Below, in pieces: positions 1 through 8,636 of a DNA stretch of 32,617 nt. The stretch comes from Symsagittifera roscoffensis (taxonomy: Eukaryota > Xenacoelomorpha > Acoela > Convolutidae). The notes beneath the pieces are model-generated. The model was given only the letters and a program-made list of their open reading frames with translations, was not told the origin of the DNA and searched no databases. The stretch lies in the NCBI RefSeq assembly GCF_963678635.1, contig NW_026970613.1, forward strand, positions 1-32,617, given 5' to 3'. A program made the position numbers and the translations under genes. How positions within the stretch are numbered: the first letter of the stretch is position 1; each line of letters opens with the position of its first letter.

Positions 1-1309
1 GCAACTGTTCCGAATTTGTCAATTTGAATATTTGATAGTCTTTCTCCCAAGACTATCACTTCTGTTACTTGCTCCAAGGGAAATTGGAAAAACATTTCTA
101 ATCTCAAGCTTTCTCCACTAAGTTCTGGATAATGCAAGTGTTCAGAGGCATCCTGTAGTGAAGTCAAGTCGAAAACTAGAATATAGTGATTTTGAAAATC
201 TTCCATAGGAAGAGCTGGAAAATCTTCGTTAAACTGCATTGCTTTCATTGTTGTAACATAGGGTCGACAAGGAGAAGTTGTATCTAATGAAATAATTGCT
301 CCCTCCCCCCGAATAATTCTATGCTCTCTCAAATGAATTGTTGATAATTGAAAGGATTTTCATAAAAAGATCCCGCAACAGCCGAATTTGTATTCATTGC
401 AACAGCTAATCCTTCTGATTGGGGCATTATTGAAAAAATTTTCCTGAATAAACTGGTTTTGACGAGATGGAATGATAAAGGTTCTTGCTATAGTTTCCAT
501 GTAATTGTAATGAGCAGGTTCCCTTTCCAGATTCCATTGCAAATATTGATGATTAGGTTCAGCTACTAAAAATCTTCTTGTAAACAGTGAACAATCAACT
601 ATTTTCAGACTGACATTTGGATTATCAGATAACATGTAAAAATTAGGTCTAGCTCGAATAAGTTTAATTCGAACTTTGGTATTTGGTAGCAACAGTTTTT
701 CGCAAGTAAGCAAATCAATGGCGAGCCTCCCATAGAGTGAAAAAGTTATCCCTGTTCCCAAGGAAATTGCTCTATCAGTGAATGGATACATATCAAATGC
801 ATCAGGATTTTCTTCAAAACTGTATCCATGACAAGCAAGAATTCTTTTATTACTCACTGCTGACGAGTTGAATTCGTTCACTATCTGTACCTTATGAGGA
901 TATAATCCATTGGCATTGTAAACCATTGTATTGTTAAAAAAACTTCACAGTTGGAGAATAGAGAATGTAGTAGATTGTTTACATAAGTTAAGTAAGTTTG
1001 TGGTTCCTCATCTGAATCTTCCTCCGATTTTGCTTTATGTTCTGCTTTTTCTTTTTTGAAAGCATCAAACAATCTTCCTTTGAATAGTTGAAGCTTTAAG
1101 CTAAGATGGGTATCACGCATATCCAAGTAGAGATTACGATCCGTTTCGAATTCAAACTCAATACTGCTTTCATCCAGAGAAGTACTGGGGAATACTTCTT
1201 GTGTGTAAGATGACATAATTGTTTCCAAAACTGGGACTTTATCAAAAATCTCCAAAGAAGAATTTGTAAACGCTCCGTACCGAAAATAACTACTTTGATT
1301 TACACTCAT
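1..1309 (-). pseudogene. MCP: Polinton major capsid protein (double jelly-roll), partial and frameshifted
   Basis: Forms the hexon-like shell of Polinton/adintovirus particles. The reading starts at an ATG at 1309-1307, ten bases after the core-like gene stops, and runs off the left window edge, so the C-terminus is missing. Segments with family-like text are seen in shifting frames: an N-terminal part to about 945, with acidic and Lys-rich stretches and a LHSLFSNCEVF segment; a middle part 926 to about 415, with FSLYGRLAIDLL, VRIKLIRARPNFYM and IVDCSLFTRRF; and C-terminal parts below 415. One frame break lies in a T-run near 935-945. Two more, near 415 and near 332, cancel each other. The overall order matches the family known from nematode protein F54H12.2. 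Identity is inferred from remembered family pattern; no search was run. Confidence 0.82.
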
Positions 1310-1318
1310 TTTATCTTG

Positions 1319-1669
1319 TCAAAAATGTCTTTGCGAACTGATTTTTGAACTAGTCTTTTGAGAAATGGTTCTTCTTGTTCTACGCTTGGATTTCTTTTTT
1401 CCACCTCCCAGCTGTTTTCGAACTGTTTTTGTTCCAACATCTTTTGCAAACGTTTTGAGTTTTTTTCGTCCACTGACAACTTCTCCAATCTCTGGAGCGG
1501 CAATTTCAAATAAATCTGCTCCGATTCTTTTTGCAGCTGGGACTATATATTTTTTAATGAAGGGAATTGCAGTTCTCCCAAGAGTTTGTGCAAGAGCACC
1601 AAAACCTCTTCCACGCTGCCTTGCATGTCCACGAAAAATAGGAAAATTAGCTGAACTTTGAGCAACCAT
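1319..1669 (-). CDS. Small basic virion core-like protein (Polinton pX/pVI-like position)
   Basis: Intact ORF of about 116 residues. The ATG at 1669-1667 was chosen because the frame upstream offers only a TTG. The N-terminus has FPIFRGHARQRGRGFG, a Gly/Arg-rich FRG motif seen in small proteins next to the capsid genes of many Polintons. A mixed hydrophobic segment follows (IPFIKKYIVPAAKRIGADLF), then a very basic tail with GGGKKKSKRRTRR. It sits between the minor capsid gene (stop at 1687) and the major capsid gene (start at 1309), all on one strand. The neighbourhood and composition fit a DNA-condensing or membrane-active virion protein like adenovirus core or protein VI products. That role is an inference. 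The gene shows no break. Confidence 0.6.
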   Translation of the reverse strand: MVAQSSANFPIFRGHARQRGRGFGALAQTLGRTAIPFIKKYIVPAAKRIGADLFEIAAPEIGEVVSGRKKLKTFAKDVGTKTVRKQLGGGKKKSKRRTRRTISQKTSSKISSQRHF

Positions 1670-1686
1670 TTCGTATGAAGTATAAA

Positions 1687-2514
1687 TCAAAAATGATTAT
1701 CCGAAATCTTGCGAAACAAGAGGACAACTCGTGTAATTCCTACGGACACAAAAGGAATTTTTTCACCTGTAGTATCCCTTAGTTCTATTTTTATGCTGTG
1801 GAAAGAGTTTTTTAATAATTTTTGAAATTGTAGATTTGCGAAGGATTGATAGTTCATGTACTGTCCTGTAGATATTATGTCTCCATTTTTTACTTTGGAA
1901 ATGAAAAGAATACAACGCAGTAATGGAGTTTTTGTATCGCCTACTATATTTTATTCTATAATATCACTTTAAATCATGAAAGAATGTATTCTTATAATGT
2001 CGTAAGAATACTGAGGATAATGTAGTCCTTTTCCTTTCATTATAACACCTGTCTGATTTTGTTCTAAGTCACAACCAAAAATGTGACTCAAATCAGCACT
2101 TTGAATAATAAACACTGATTGATCCTCAGGTAAATGAATGGCAACTTTTTGTGTTATCTTATCTACTGATACATAAATTCCGTTATATTCATATTTTTGT
2201 GCTCCTATACGTTTTCGAACTTTGTCATTCATGGCTACAACTATATCAACAATACTTGGATACAATCCAGGTTCAACATGCATCGGTTGAGTTTTTCTTT
2301 TTTCCTCAGGACTTTCTCGTCCATCTACGAAAGTAAACTTTCCCTCTGTAACGTTTTGGTACAAAGAAGGGTACGATATTTCTGAAATAGCAACCTCCCA
2401 TTCTCCTTTTAGATGTATTTGTTCAGGTAGAAAATTCGTAAAGGAACTAAGACTGTTATTCGGATAACAATTAAAAGAAGCATTAGAAACTAGCTCAATA
2501 GTAAAAGAATCCAT
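1687..2514 (-). pseudogene. mCP: Polinton minor capsid (penton-like) protein with two in-frame stops
   Basis: Penton-type single jelly-roll protein that would plug the vertices of the shell. The ATG at 2514-2512 gives MDSFTIELVSNAS, followed by YPNNSLSSFTNFLP and LKGEWEVAISEISYPSLYQN, the typical opening of this family. The frame is open to 1971, then meets TAA at 1969-1971 and TAA at 1951-1953. It stays coding-like afterwards (IVGDTKTPLLRC, then IELRDTTGEKIPFV) to a TGA at 1687-1689. The last part resembles the family C-terminus, so the two stops are lesions and not the gene end. Full length would be about 275 residues, usual for the family. The core-like gene follows at once downstream. Confidence 0.8.
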
Positions 2515-2557
2515 GACAACTGATCGATAGAAACTCAATTTAAAAAATGACTTACCA

Positions 2558-3471
2558 CTAATCTGAACATTTTCTCAGCTCTTTTTCATAAAATTTTCCC
2601 AGAATTTCTTCTTTTTCGAGATCTTTGATGATGTATGTTGGAGGTTTTTTTGTAGATATTGCCGAAATTTCAAAAATTTCATCTGTAAACTGTGGCTTGT
2701 ATCCTTTTCGGAACGGAATATCATTTTTCAAAATTCTAACTCTATCACCAATTTTGAATTTTGGTTTACTATATTTCTTGAATGATTTGTTATACAATAT
2801 TGATAAAAAATCACTGTTTTTTACATCTCTGGGAGATTTTCCAATTGATCGATTTTTGCGGCCATTCAATGTAGAAACAAATTGCTGCAATTTGGGGATA
2901 AATTTTTCACCATGATCTTCAATGTAACGATATATTATATGTTTTAAAGATTGAATTGCTCTCTCTGCAAATGCAGCTTTGGTTTCACTCATTGTTGAGT
3001 AAACTACAATGTCTTTCTCCTTGCAAAACTTTTTAAAAGTTCCCCCATAATCTGTTCCTTTATCAATCCAAAGTTTTTCAGGAGTGTTTTTTCGAGAAAT
3101 CATTTTTCTAAAAGCTTGTAAAGTGTCTTTGGCATACTTTGTTTTCATTGTTTGAACTCTGACAAATCTCGAAAAAATATCTACAGCAACTAATAAATAC
3201 TTGACTCCATTGTTTTGACTAGCTAACTTGTCTACAAAAGCCAAGTCCATACACCAGATTTCATTGATATATTTAGAAAACGCTTGAAGTCTTCGGAAAG
3301 ACCTGATTGGTGGACCAAATTTTGTATACGATGTCTTGGTTTGTAAAAACTTTTCTACTTTCTTTTTTGAATAAAACCGTACGCAGCTCTGCCCCTAGAA
3401 TACAATCTGTTTAGTCTTACCTTTTCAGATTTTGAAAGGGATCCAAGTTCCTCTATTTTTTGCTTTGGCAT
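2558..3471 (-). pseudogene. INT: Polinton retroviral-type integrase, one frameshift
   Basis: DDE-type integrase (RVE superfamily) that inserts the element into host DNA. The likely ATG is at 3471-3469. The first ~30 codons read to about 3385, then the frame shifts by one and stays open to the stop at 2558. The catalytic triad is visible: Asp in WCMDLAFVDK (about 3249), Asp in LWIDKGTDYGG (about 3064), and Glu in AAFAERAIQSLK about 33 residues later. A C-terminal SH3/chromo-like part (KFKIGDRVRILKND, then FTDEIFEI and ILGKFYEKELRK) closes it. Gly/Arg text before the frameshift also fits the family. The start overlaps the end of the preceding gene by about 47 bases. Only the shift near 3385 seems to break it. 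Confidence 0.93.
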
Positions 3472-3835
3472 TCTTGTTAATGACAAGTTTAGGAGGAATA
3501 TGTGTTGCTTCCAAAATAGTAAATCAAATATCTGGAAAATCGGTACTTTTTCGCTTTAGTGCACACGCAAAGTCTACAATAGATTCTTTTGTATCTCGAT
3601 TATCCAATATAATATTGTCTGACTGGCTGATTTTAATTCTAGGAGAATTCAAAATTAAATCAATAATATGCTTATTGTTGCTCGTTTTCAACCTCGCATT
3701 TATAGCACTGTAAACAGAATCAAATTTTTTTGGTACAATCTCCTCTTTTTCTTGCTTTTGTTCCAATTTCTGTTTTCTTGGAAGTGTACTTTGTGATTGA
3801 TAAACTGAGTACGGAATTAAAACAAACTGTTCCAT
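3425..3835 (-). pseudogene. Conserved small Polinton protein of unknown function, one internal stop
   Basis: The ATG at 3835-3833 begins MEQFVLIPYSVYQSQ, a start pattern (VLIP..Y) common to a small Polinton protein. A Lys/Glu-rich stretch follows, then a segment with RIKISQSDNIILDNRDTKES. TGA at 3524-3526 stops the frame, yet the same frame continues with coding-like text, including PPKLVINKNAKAKNRGTW, to a TGA at 3425-3427. The post-stop text resembles the conserved end of the family, so I read the first stop as a nonsense mutation. It lies between the ATPase and integrase genes and overlaps the integrase start by about 47 bases. No catalytic motif is seen and no function is known to me. Confidence 0.6.
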
Positions 3836-3891
3836 ACTATGTCAATCGTTTAATTACAAAAAGGGGGATGATAGATATCAATTGTAACCCT

Positions 3892-4146
3892 TTAGTTGAA
3901 CTTAAAATAATTCTTCTTTTGTGTAGAGGAGTTCTTTTTTGTGTTAGTTCTGAAATTTCTTTTCAATATTTCACTACGTCTTCTTTCCGAAGATCTCGAA
4001 GCTCTCCTCTTAATAGGTTTACTAAACACTCGCTCAGAAACTGAATGAAATCTTTTGGGCAATTGAGAATGAATTGTTTTCGAAGCCTTAGGGAAACTTT
4101 TTGAAATATTGGGAGAATAGAGACGTATTGTGTACTCATCGTCCAA
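3892..4146 (-). pseudogene. Basic, Ser/Arg-rich ORF in frame with the packaging ATPase
   Basis: About 84 codons, open from a TTG at 4146 and without a good ATG at the start. It begins DDEYTIRLYSPNISKSFP and becomes strongly basic (KPIKRRASRSSERRRSEILK). It lies in the same frame as the second part of the ATPase, separated from it by TAA codons at 4192-4194 and 4174-4176. It may therefore be a decayed C-terminal tail of the ATPase. Alternatively it is a separate small DNA-binding protein that has lost its start, or chance coding. Composition would fit binding to packaged DNA, but that is inference. Confidence 0.35.
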
Positions 4147-4191
4147 AAACTTTGTCTCTATTCCAGCTGGTAATTAAAATTTTGTTGGAAC

Positions 4192-4784
4192 TTAGCCACT
4201 ATTAGTGCAATACCTAAGTGAATCAACTGTTTTTGGGGTTAAATCAATAAGTTAAGGACCATAAGGAACGGATGTTGCATCTTGATACCACTCTTTCAAT
4301 TGAGATCCTAGACCTAGTTGTTGACTTAATGTATTGATTTGTAAAACATCCCTCGGCGACTTGAACAAGACTCTGTGTGTATTTTGTAACTCTACATCTC
4401 GTCCTAATTTGCTTTGATGAAATGCATTGTGTTTAATGTATATTGTATTCAGACCCCTGTGTCTCCCCGCAGTAGCAATTTTTACAAATTGTTTGGAGTT
4501 TGAAATTTCTTCACAAGAATCATCAAATATAAGCAAATACTTAGTTCCATTATTGGGGAGATTTTCAATCAAGTCAAAATCTACTCCTTGGATAAATTTA
4601 AGGTTTTTCTTTGCATTTGACTATAAAGAGGTTGATAATGTTGATAAAAATAAAAAATTTTGTCGAATGCTGGTTGAAAAGTACCAATTTTCAACCAATC
4701 AAAAATAAGATGCGATTTTCCAGATCCACTTGGTCCAACTAGGGAAATAAAAATTCGTTCTTTGGTAGATATTATTTTATTCAT
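4192..4784 (-). pseudogene. ATP: A32-like genome-packaging ATPase (FtsK/HerA superfamily), frameshifted
   Basis: Pumps the element's DNA into preformed capsids. The ATG at 4784-4782 overlaps the stop of the membrane-protein gene as ATGA. Walker A is GPSGSGKS (about 4737-4714). The frame then breaks between about 4620 and 4600. Walker B is LLIFDD (about 4540-4523), followed by ATAGRHRGLNTIYI and the FKSPRD motif that suits the sensor region of this family. DATSVPYGP comes just before TAA at 4252-4254, and the same frame goes on with LIDLTPKTVDSLRY to TAA at 4192-4194, matching how these ATPases usually finish. So one frameshift and one nonsense codon are present. Length near 195 residues is a little short for the family, and the basic ORF downstream may be its tail. 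Confidence 0.88.
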
Positions 4785-5044
4785 AGCTTTGGAGAAGGTA
4801 GAATATAACCGACTGTACTTGATAAAATAGCTACCCAAACTGTTGCTTCTTCACATGTTGTGGATATCATAATTCGAACGATTGCACATACCAGCATCAA
4901 AACTATAACAAAAAATTGGCACAAAAAAACTAAAAGAGATCTATTGCATGTACCTCCAAACAATTTCCATGATTTTCGTTCATGATTTTCTTCATCAAAA
5001 ACAAAATTTCCTGAATTTACGGGCTTGTCACATTGATCGACCAT
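4781..5044 (-). CDS. Small membrane protein conserved in Polintons
   Basis: Intact ORF of 87 residues. The ATG at 5044-5042 was preferred because the longer upstream reading lacks family-like text. A hydrophilic N-terminus (KPVNSGNFVFDEENHERK) is followed by LFGGTCNRS. One clear membrane segment follows (LLVFLCQFFVIVLMLVCAIV), and a second weaker one at the end (WVAILSSTVGYILPSPKL). The LFGGTC and LSS..GYILP..KL patterns recall a small two-segment membrane protein found beside the ATPase in many Polintons. Its stop overlaps the ATPase start by three bases (ATGA). A role in virion membrane or assembly is a guess. Confidence 0.6.
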   Translation of the reverse strand: MVDQCDKPVNSGNFVFDEENHERKSWKLFGGTCNRSLLVFLCQFFVIVLMLVCAIVRIMISTTCEEATVWVAILSSTVGYILPSPKL

Positions 5045-5122
5045 CTTAACTCTAAAAAGAAAAGGTTGACAATGAAATTTAATTAAAGTTTGAAAATGGT
5101 AGAACATTAAGAATAATATAAT

Positions 5123-5524
5123 TTACAATTTGTTAAAAAAACATCGAGTCCATGTTCCGTATGCAAATGCTTTTCTTTCTGCACAGTGAAGAGTTTTTGC
5201 ATGTCGAAATGGGTATTTGCTACACCTCCAATCATATTCTTTATCTTTGAATATCAAAAACTGAATTTTAGGGCAAGCGTAGTCATCCAAATTAATAATC
5301 TTTGTTTCCAAAAATTCTGATAGAATCTTACATTTTTCATAACCTTTCGCAAAAAATTCCGTGTCTGTGGCTTCTAGATTTTTCAATATTTTTTCAAGTT
5401 CAGTATATTTTTCGTAACCACTACTCCAATTGATTCCATGAAGATGCTGTGTACACCAAAAAGATTGGGATTTTGGTTTGAATTTTTTTGGGAGGAAGAA
5501 AGGAATATCCTTCTGTTTGTCCAT
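5123..5524 (-). CDS. Conserved Polinton protein with WCTQHLHGI motif, unknown function
   Basis: Intact ORF of 133 residues, ATG at 5524-5522. An N-terminal WCTQHLHGINWSSGY motif is followed by a Tyr/Glu-rich helix-like part, then FAKGYEKCKILSEFL, INLDDYACPKIQFL, and a Cys/His-rich end (WRCSKYPFRHAKTLHCAERKA). This order of motifs recurs, as I remember it, in uncharacterised proteins of insect and cnidarian Polintons. The KG.EK segment followed by an acidic N-L-D and CP resembles the layout of some nuclease-like families. The Cys and His residues at the end could bind zinc. Neither function is proven by sequence. It sits between the membrane-protein gene and the PGY-motif gene, all leftward. 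Confidence 0.6.
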   Translation of the reverse strand: MDKQKDIPFFLPKKFKPKSQSFWCTQHLHGINWSSGYEKYTELEKILKNLEATDTEFFAKGYEKCKILSEFLETKIINLDDYACPKIQFLIFKDKEYDWRCSKYPFRHAKTLHCAERKAFAYGTWTRCFFNKL

Positions 5525-5636
5525 CCTTATAAACTCCTAATTCTTTCACTATATATTGCTTTCGATACATTCAATATCCAAAACAACTAGACTCATTCTG
5601 TTAACTGATTTCTCTGGAGTTTTTTGTTAAAAATGA

Positions 5637-6041
5637 TTAACAATCAAACAATGCATATACTGATGAAGCAAATTTATTAACATATAAACAGAAAAATAAT
5701 CCAGTCACGTGACCAAGAAAGCATGAACTGGGGAGACTAGGTGCAACATAACAATACCCAGGACTTTTTTTTGTAGTAGATTTCACAGATCCAGCAGAGT
5801 CATGTAGAATTGCATGTAGTCTAAAAATTTTGGAGTTTGCAAAAAAGTAATCCATACAGGAATTTCCGTATCCAATTAGTCCTCCAAAAGGAAATTTTTG
5901 GTCCATTTCTTTCAAATTTATGTCCGGGTCCAAAACAATACATGTACAAAGAAATAAATTTTTTCTTTTTGTATTTGATGAGAAATCTTGCCGAATAATC
6001 TCAAAAACTCTTAGAATTTCATTCAAATTCTGTACGTTCAT
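5637..6041 (-). CDS. Conserved Polinton protein with FGGLIGYGN and SPGYCY motifs
   Basis: Intact ORF of 134 residues, ATG at 6041-6039. The middle has FPFGGLIGYGNSCMDYFF, then FRLHAILHDSAGSV and KKSPGYCY, followed by a hydrophobic C-terminal stretch (HVTGLFFCLYVNKFASSVYAL) that may enter or touch a membrane. The same motif series is familiar from uncharacterised Polinton and adintovirus proteins, but I know of no assigned role. The start lies inside the end of the upstream frameshifted gene (about 23-base overlap), typical of compact virus-like coding. The gene has no break. Confidence 0.6.
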   Translation of the reverse strand: MNVQNLNEILRVFEIIRQDFSSNTKRKNLFLCTCIVLDPDINLKEMDQKFPFGGLIGYGNSCMDYFFANSKIFRLHAILHDSAGSVKSTTKKSPGYCYVAPSLPSSCFLGHVTGLFFCLYVNKFASSVYALFDC

Positions 6042-6447
6042 TTTCTACAGTGCATTCGTCAATAATGATACAAGATTTTTTGAAGGTCTCTACATAACCT
6101 AGTAATGAAGGAAGCATATCAATTAATTTATCATATTCTTCTCTTTGTAGTTGTAAAGATTGATTATTTTCCATTGATTTCCATTTCTGCGATATTGTAC
6201 AAGTTCTATTTTTTTGGTATCTGATCTGTATCCTATGTAAATTTTTCTTCTACCATTATGCAGAATCCACTCAAAATGAGATATTTGGGAGTCAACGTCC
6301 AAATTCTGCAAGTTTGGTAAGTTTTGTGATTCTATAATTTTTAGTGAAATTTTTTTTGGACTTTTCTTCTAGAACAATATGAAAAAGTCCCAATTTATTG
6401 TGAAGTTTTAAGAGTAAATTTCTTGAAAAACCAATATTCCAACTCAT
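6019..6447 (-). pseudogene. Small leftward gene of unknown function, two frameshifts
   Basis: I do not recognise this gene. The ATG at 6447-6445 begins MSWNIGFSRNLLLKLHNK. The frame is lost near 6340, a second frame carries LDVDSQISHFEWILHNGRRK and IYIGYRSDTKKIELVQYRR to about 6125, and the first frame resumes from about 6125 with LIDMLPSLLGYVETF and SCIIIDECTVEN to TGA at 6019-6021. The last part overlaps the start of the PGY-motif gene. Coding is supported by the even text in each segment and by the compact spacing. The pattern of short beta-like strands then a helix looks similar to the second half of the gene at 6530-7069, so it may be a shorter relative (weak inference). Confidence 0.5.
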
Positions 6448-6529
6448 ACTGTTCAACACCAATACTAAATGAAAAATGATTTTGAGGATAAATAGTAAAA
6501 TTACAAGACAAAAACATAAGCAACACAAA

Positions 6530-7069
6530 TTATTGTATATTACAGTTCTCAGCAAACATAAAGTCTCCCAAAATTTGGATCAGTTCTTTGAATTCGTTCA
6601 AAGTATAGTTGACATAGGCAACTTGTTTCATTGCTTCATTCTTTTTTGCGGTGAACAGTCGAATCTGAATGTAGGGAGGTTTGTTAATATTGTACTTCTT
6701 GATCGTGACACAAACTTGTCTTCTATTGTATGTTGCTATGTCATACACTTTGTTGCAGTTGGCAAGCTCCTGATCCATAGTTGACTCTTTGTCAGAAGTG
6801 AGTTCCAATATAGGAACGAGTCCAAGGTTTTCAGCATCGTGAATAACAGTATTTCTAATTGCTGAGATTGCTTCTCCTTCTTTTTCCCCAAGATAGACTT
6901 GCTGTCTTTTTTCGAGTTGTCCCAACTCATTTTTCTTGAATAGTTGAAAGCAGGGTTCAAAATAAATTTTCCCTTTGTATGATTTTTGGGACCAAGCAAA
7001 TCTCCCAATTCTTGTTTGATTTTTTGAGAATTCAATGTAATTGGGACTTGTGTCTTTTCTTGAGTACAT
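6530..7069 (-). CDS. Leftward protein with two similar halves, possibly PC4-like ssDNA binding
   Basis: Intact ORF of about 179 residues from the ATG at 7069-7067; longer readings upstream begin only at TTG and are Leu/Phe-rich without family text. The first half has RIGRFAWSQKSYKGKIYFEP and EKRQQVYLGEKEGEAISAI. The second has NRRQVCVTIKKYN, YIQIRLF and YVNYTLNEFKELIQIL. Each half reads as a set of short strands ending in a helix, the layout of the PC4 single-strand DNA-binding fold. This resemblance is only by eye. It is the first gene of the leftward block, with a divergent rightward gene starting at 7277. A single-strand binding or transcription role would fit the position. Confidence 0.5.
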   Translation of the reverse strand: MYSRKDTSPNYIEFSKNQTRIGRFAWSQKSYKGKIYFEPCFQLFKKNELGQLEKRQQVYLGEKEGEAISAIRNTVIHDAENLGLVPILELTSDKESTMDQELANCNKVYDIATYNRRQVCVTIKKYNINKPPYIQIRLFTAKKNEAMKQVAYVNYTLNEFKELIQILGDFMFAENCNIQ

Positions 7070-7236
7070 TTTGAAGAACAGACTGATCAGATGAAGAGAA
7101 ATGAGGGAAATGAATTTGAGATTAAATGAAATTGAAAGTAAACAATATGAGTCATTCACTGAGCCATAAAAGGAAATAGAACTATAATTGGAATTTTTGA
7201 GGGAAACTTCAAAATATGGAATTGTGTAGGTGTTCC

Positions 7237-7245
7237 TATATAAAT
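7237..7245. promoter_or_regulatory. TATA-like box in the divergent gap
   Basis: TATATAAAT lies 32 bases before the rightward ATG at 7277, a spacing that suits an RNA polymerase II promoter with a short leader. The TATATA core reads the same on both strands, so it could also serve the leftward gene starting at 7069. The rest of the 207-base gap is AT-rich without other clear sites. Confidence 0.45.
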
Positions 7246-7276
7246 CCACAATTTTCGGCAAAAATCATTGTTCCAG

Positions 7277-7991
7277 ATGGCTGCAGCTATGTGTCAAGCT
7301 CTTCCCAGCTTTTATTCAGAGTTTTGTCAAAAATCGCTATTTATTTCCGTTTCCAGTGATTTTTACGAAAAATATTTAGTAACCAATAATTTTTGTGTCT
7401 CTACCCACAATTCTTACTATTCTTTGGAAAATTGTAAGTTCCACATACTTCTGATTGGTTCATCTTTCGATCAAATTTTACAACGACTGGGTAATTTTCA
7501 TTTCACATACCAAATTATCGATTGTCTTTACACTCTGTACAAATACAGATTTTATTCGAATGTTATTTCATCAACTGGCGAAGTTTTCAATCAACTTGAT
7601 CGCGCTGTTCATCACAATTTGAAATGGAAAGGAGCAGAAAAAATGCCAACTGTTGCAAAGAAAAGACTGTTACGCAAAAAATTCAAACGTCACTATTTAT
7701 GTTCTAACCAGAAACTAGCTTCCACACAAACTGCTGGTTCAGCTTTTCTAGAAAGAGTTCGTAAAGTACAAAACTCAAAATATGAACATGATTTGTTTAA
7801 AATATTTGACTGTTTTATTGATAGTTATGGATTTGTAAATAGTGATCATGTCAATTTTTCAAAAAAAAACTTCTGATATTCCATCTATTTTCTCTCATAT
7901 GTTTAAAAAATTACCATTAATTACCAAAAAAAAATCACCGTTGTCAAAAACCTTTGCAGAAAAAATTTTCAAACATGTAAGAAAGCTGTAA
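7277..7991 (+). pseudogene. Rightward gene of unknown function, apparent one-base shift at an A-run
   Basis: I do not recognise this protein. From the ATG at 7277 the frame runs to TGA at 7874-7876. It starts MAAAMCQALPSFYSEFC and has a Tyr/Phe-rich N-terminal half and a basic middle (KKRLLRKKFKRHYLC). Just before the stop is a run of nine A (7861-7869). One base out of frame, an open and coding-like reading continues from the run to TAA at 7989-7991, with DIPSIFSHMFKKLPLI and FAEKIFKHVRKL. I infer a one-base indel in the run and a natural end at 7991. It is the only rightward gene between the leftward blocks, and the minisatellite begins about 20 bases after it. Confidence 0.45.
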
Positions 7992-8009
7992 TATTTGTTT
8001 TGATTTTCA

Positions 8010-8405
8010 AAAAGTTGCAAAAAATATTTCATTTTTTTTTAACAAGTTGTAAAAAATGTTTCAATTTTTTTGACATAATGCGAAAAGTGTTTCAACTTTT
8101 TTGAGAAGATGCGAAAAGTGTTTTACTTTTTTTAACAAGATGCGAAAAGTGTTTCACTTTTTCACTACAAATGCGAAAATTGTTTCACTTTTTTCGACAA
8201 AATGCGAAAAGTGTTTTACTTTTTTCGATAAAATGCGAAAAGTGATTCAATTTTTTCGACAAAATGCGAAAAGTGTTCTACTTTTTTCGATAAAATGTGA
8301 AAAGAGTTTCAATTTTTTCGACAAAATGCGAAAAGTGTTTTACTTTTTTTCGACAAAATGCGAAAAGTGTTTCAATTTTTTCTACAAAAGGCTAAAAGTG
8401 TGTAC
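8010..8405. repeat. 31-bp minisatellite, about 13 copies
   Basis: Head-to-tail copies of a 31-bp unit built on ATGCGAAAAGTGTTT followed by a T-run and CGAYAAA. Unit starts fall at about 8015, 8047, 8078, 8109, 8140, 8171, 8202, 8233, 8264, 8295, 8326, 8358 and 8389, so nearly all steps are 31 bases with two steps of 32. The left edge is the most degenerate. No unique spacers lie between units. All three forward frames stay mostly open, which makes a false ORF across the array. From 8406 to 8636 the sequence is AT-rich without recognisable content. Confidence 0.92.
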
Positions 8406-8636
8406 AAGATGCAATATCGATTAGCTATCTTTTTATTTGTGTACAGTTTTTCTAGTGTTTTTCCGAATTTTTGTGCAAAACTTAATCAAATTTTTTAACA
8501 TGTGGGCGAGTTTGGAGCACTTAACTAAGTTCTAATTGTTTTTCAATGGTTTACCTTGGAGCTCTCATCTATTCTCATAATTAAAATGAAATTGAAGAAA
8601 TTAATTACAGAAAACGAAGTCAAAACCAAAGAATCT

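Noticed and set aside
1365-1661. Plus-strand ORF opposite the core-like gene
   Set aside because: It is the antisense of a well-supported basic protein; its Phe/Pro/Leu composition reflects the complementary Lys/Arg/Gly codons.
3432-3713. Hydrophobic plus-strand ORF that looks like a membrane protein
   Set aside because: Antisense of the small conserved Polinton gene and the integrase start; AT-rich antisense DNA often reads as Leu/Phe/Ile.
8010-8405. CRISPR array
   Set aside because: Units are contiguous with no unique spacers, and the context is a eukaryotic mobile element.
8101-8424. A 107-codon plus-strand ORF rich in Lys, Cys and Phe
   Set aside because: It is created by the 31-bp minisatellite; the unit is not a multiple of three and keeps all frames open, so the protein repeats every three units.
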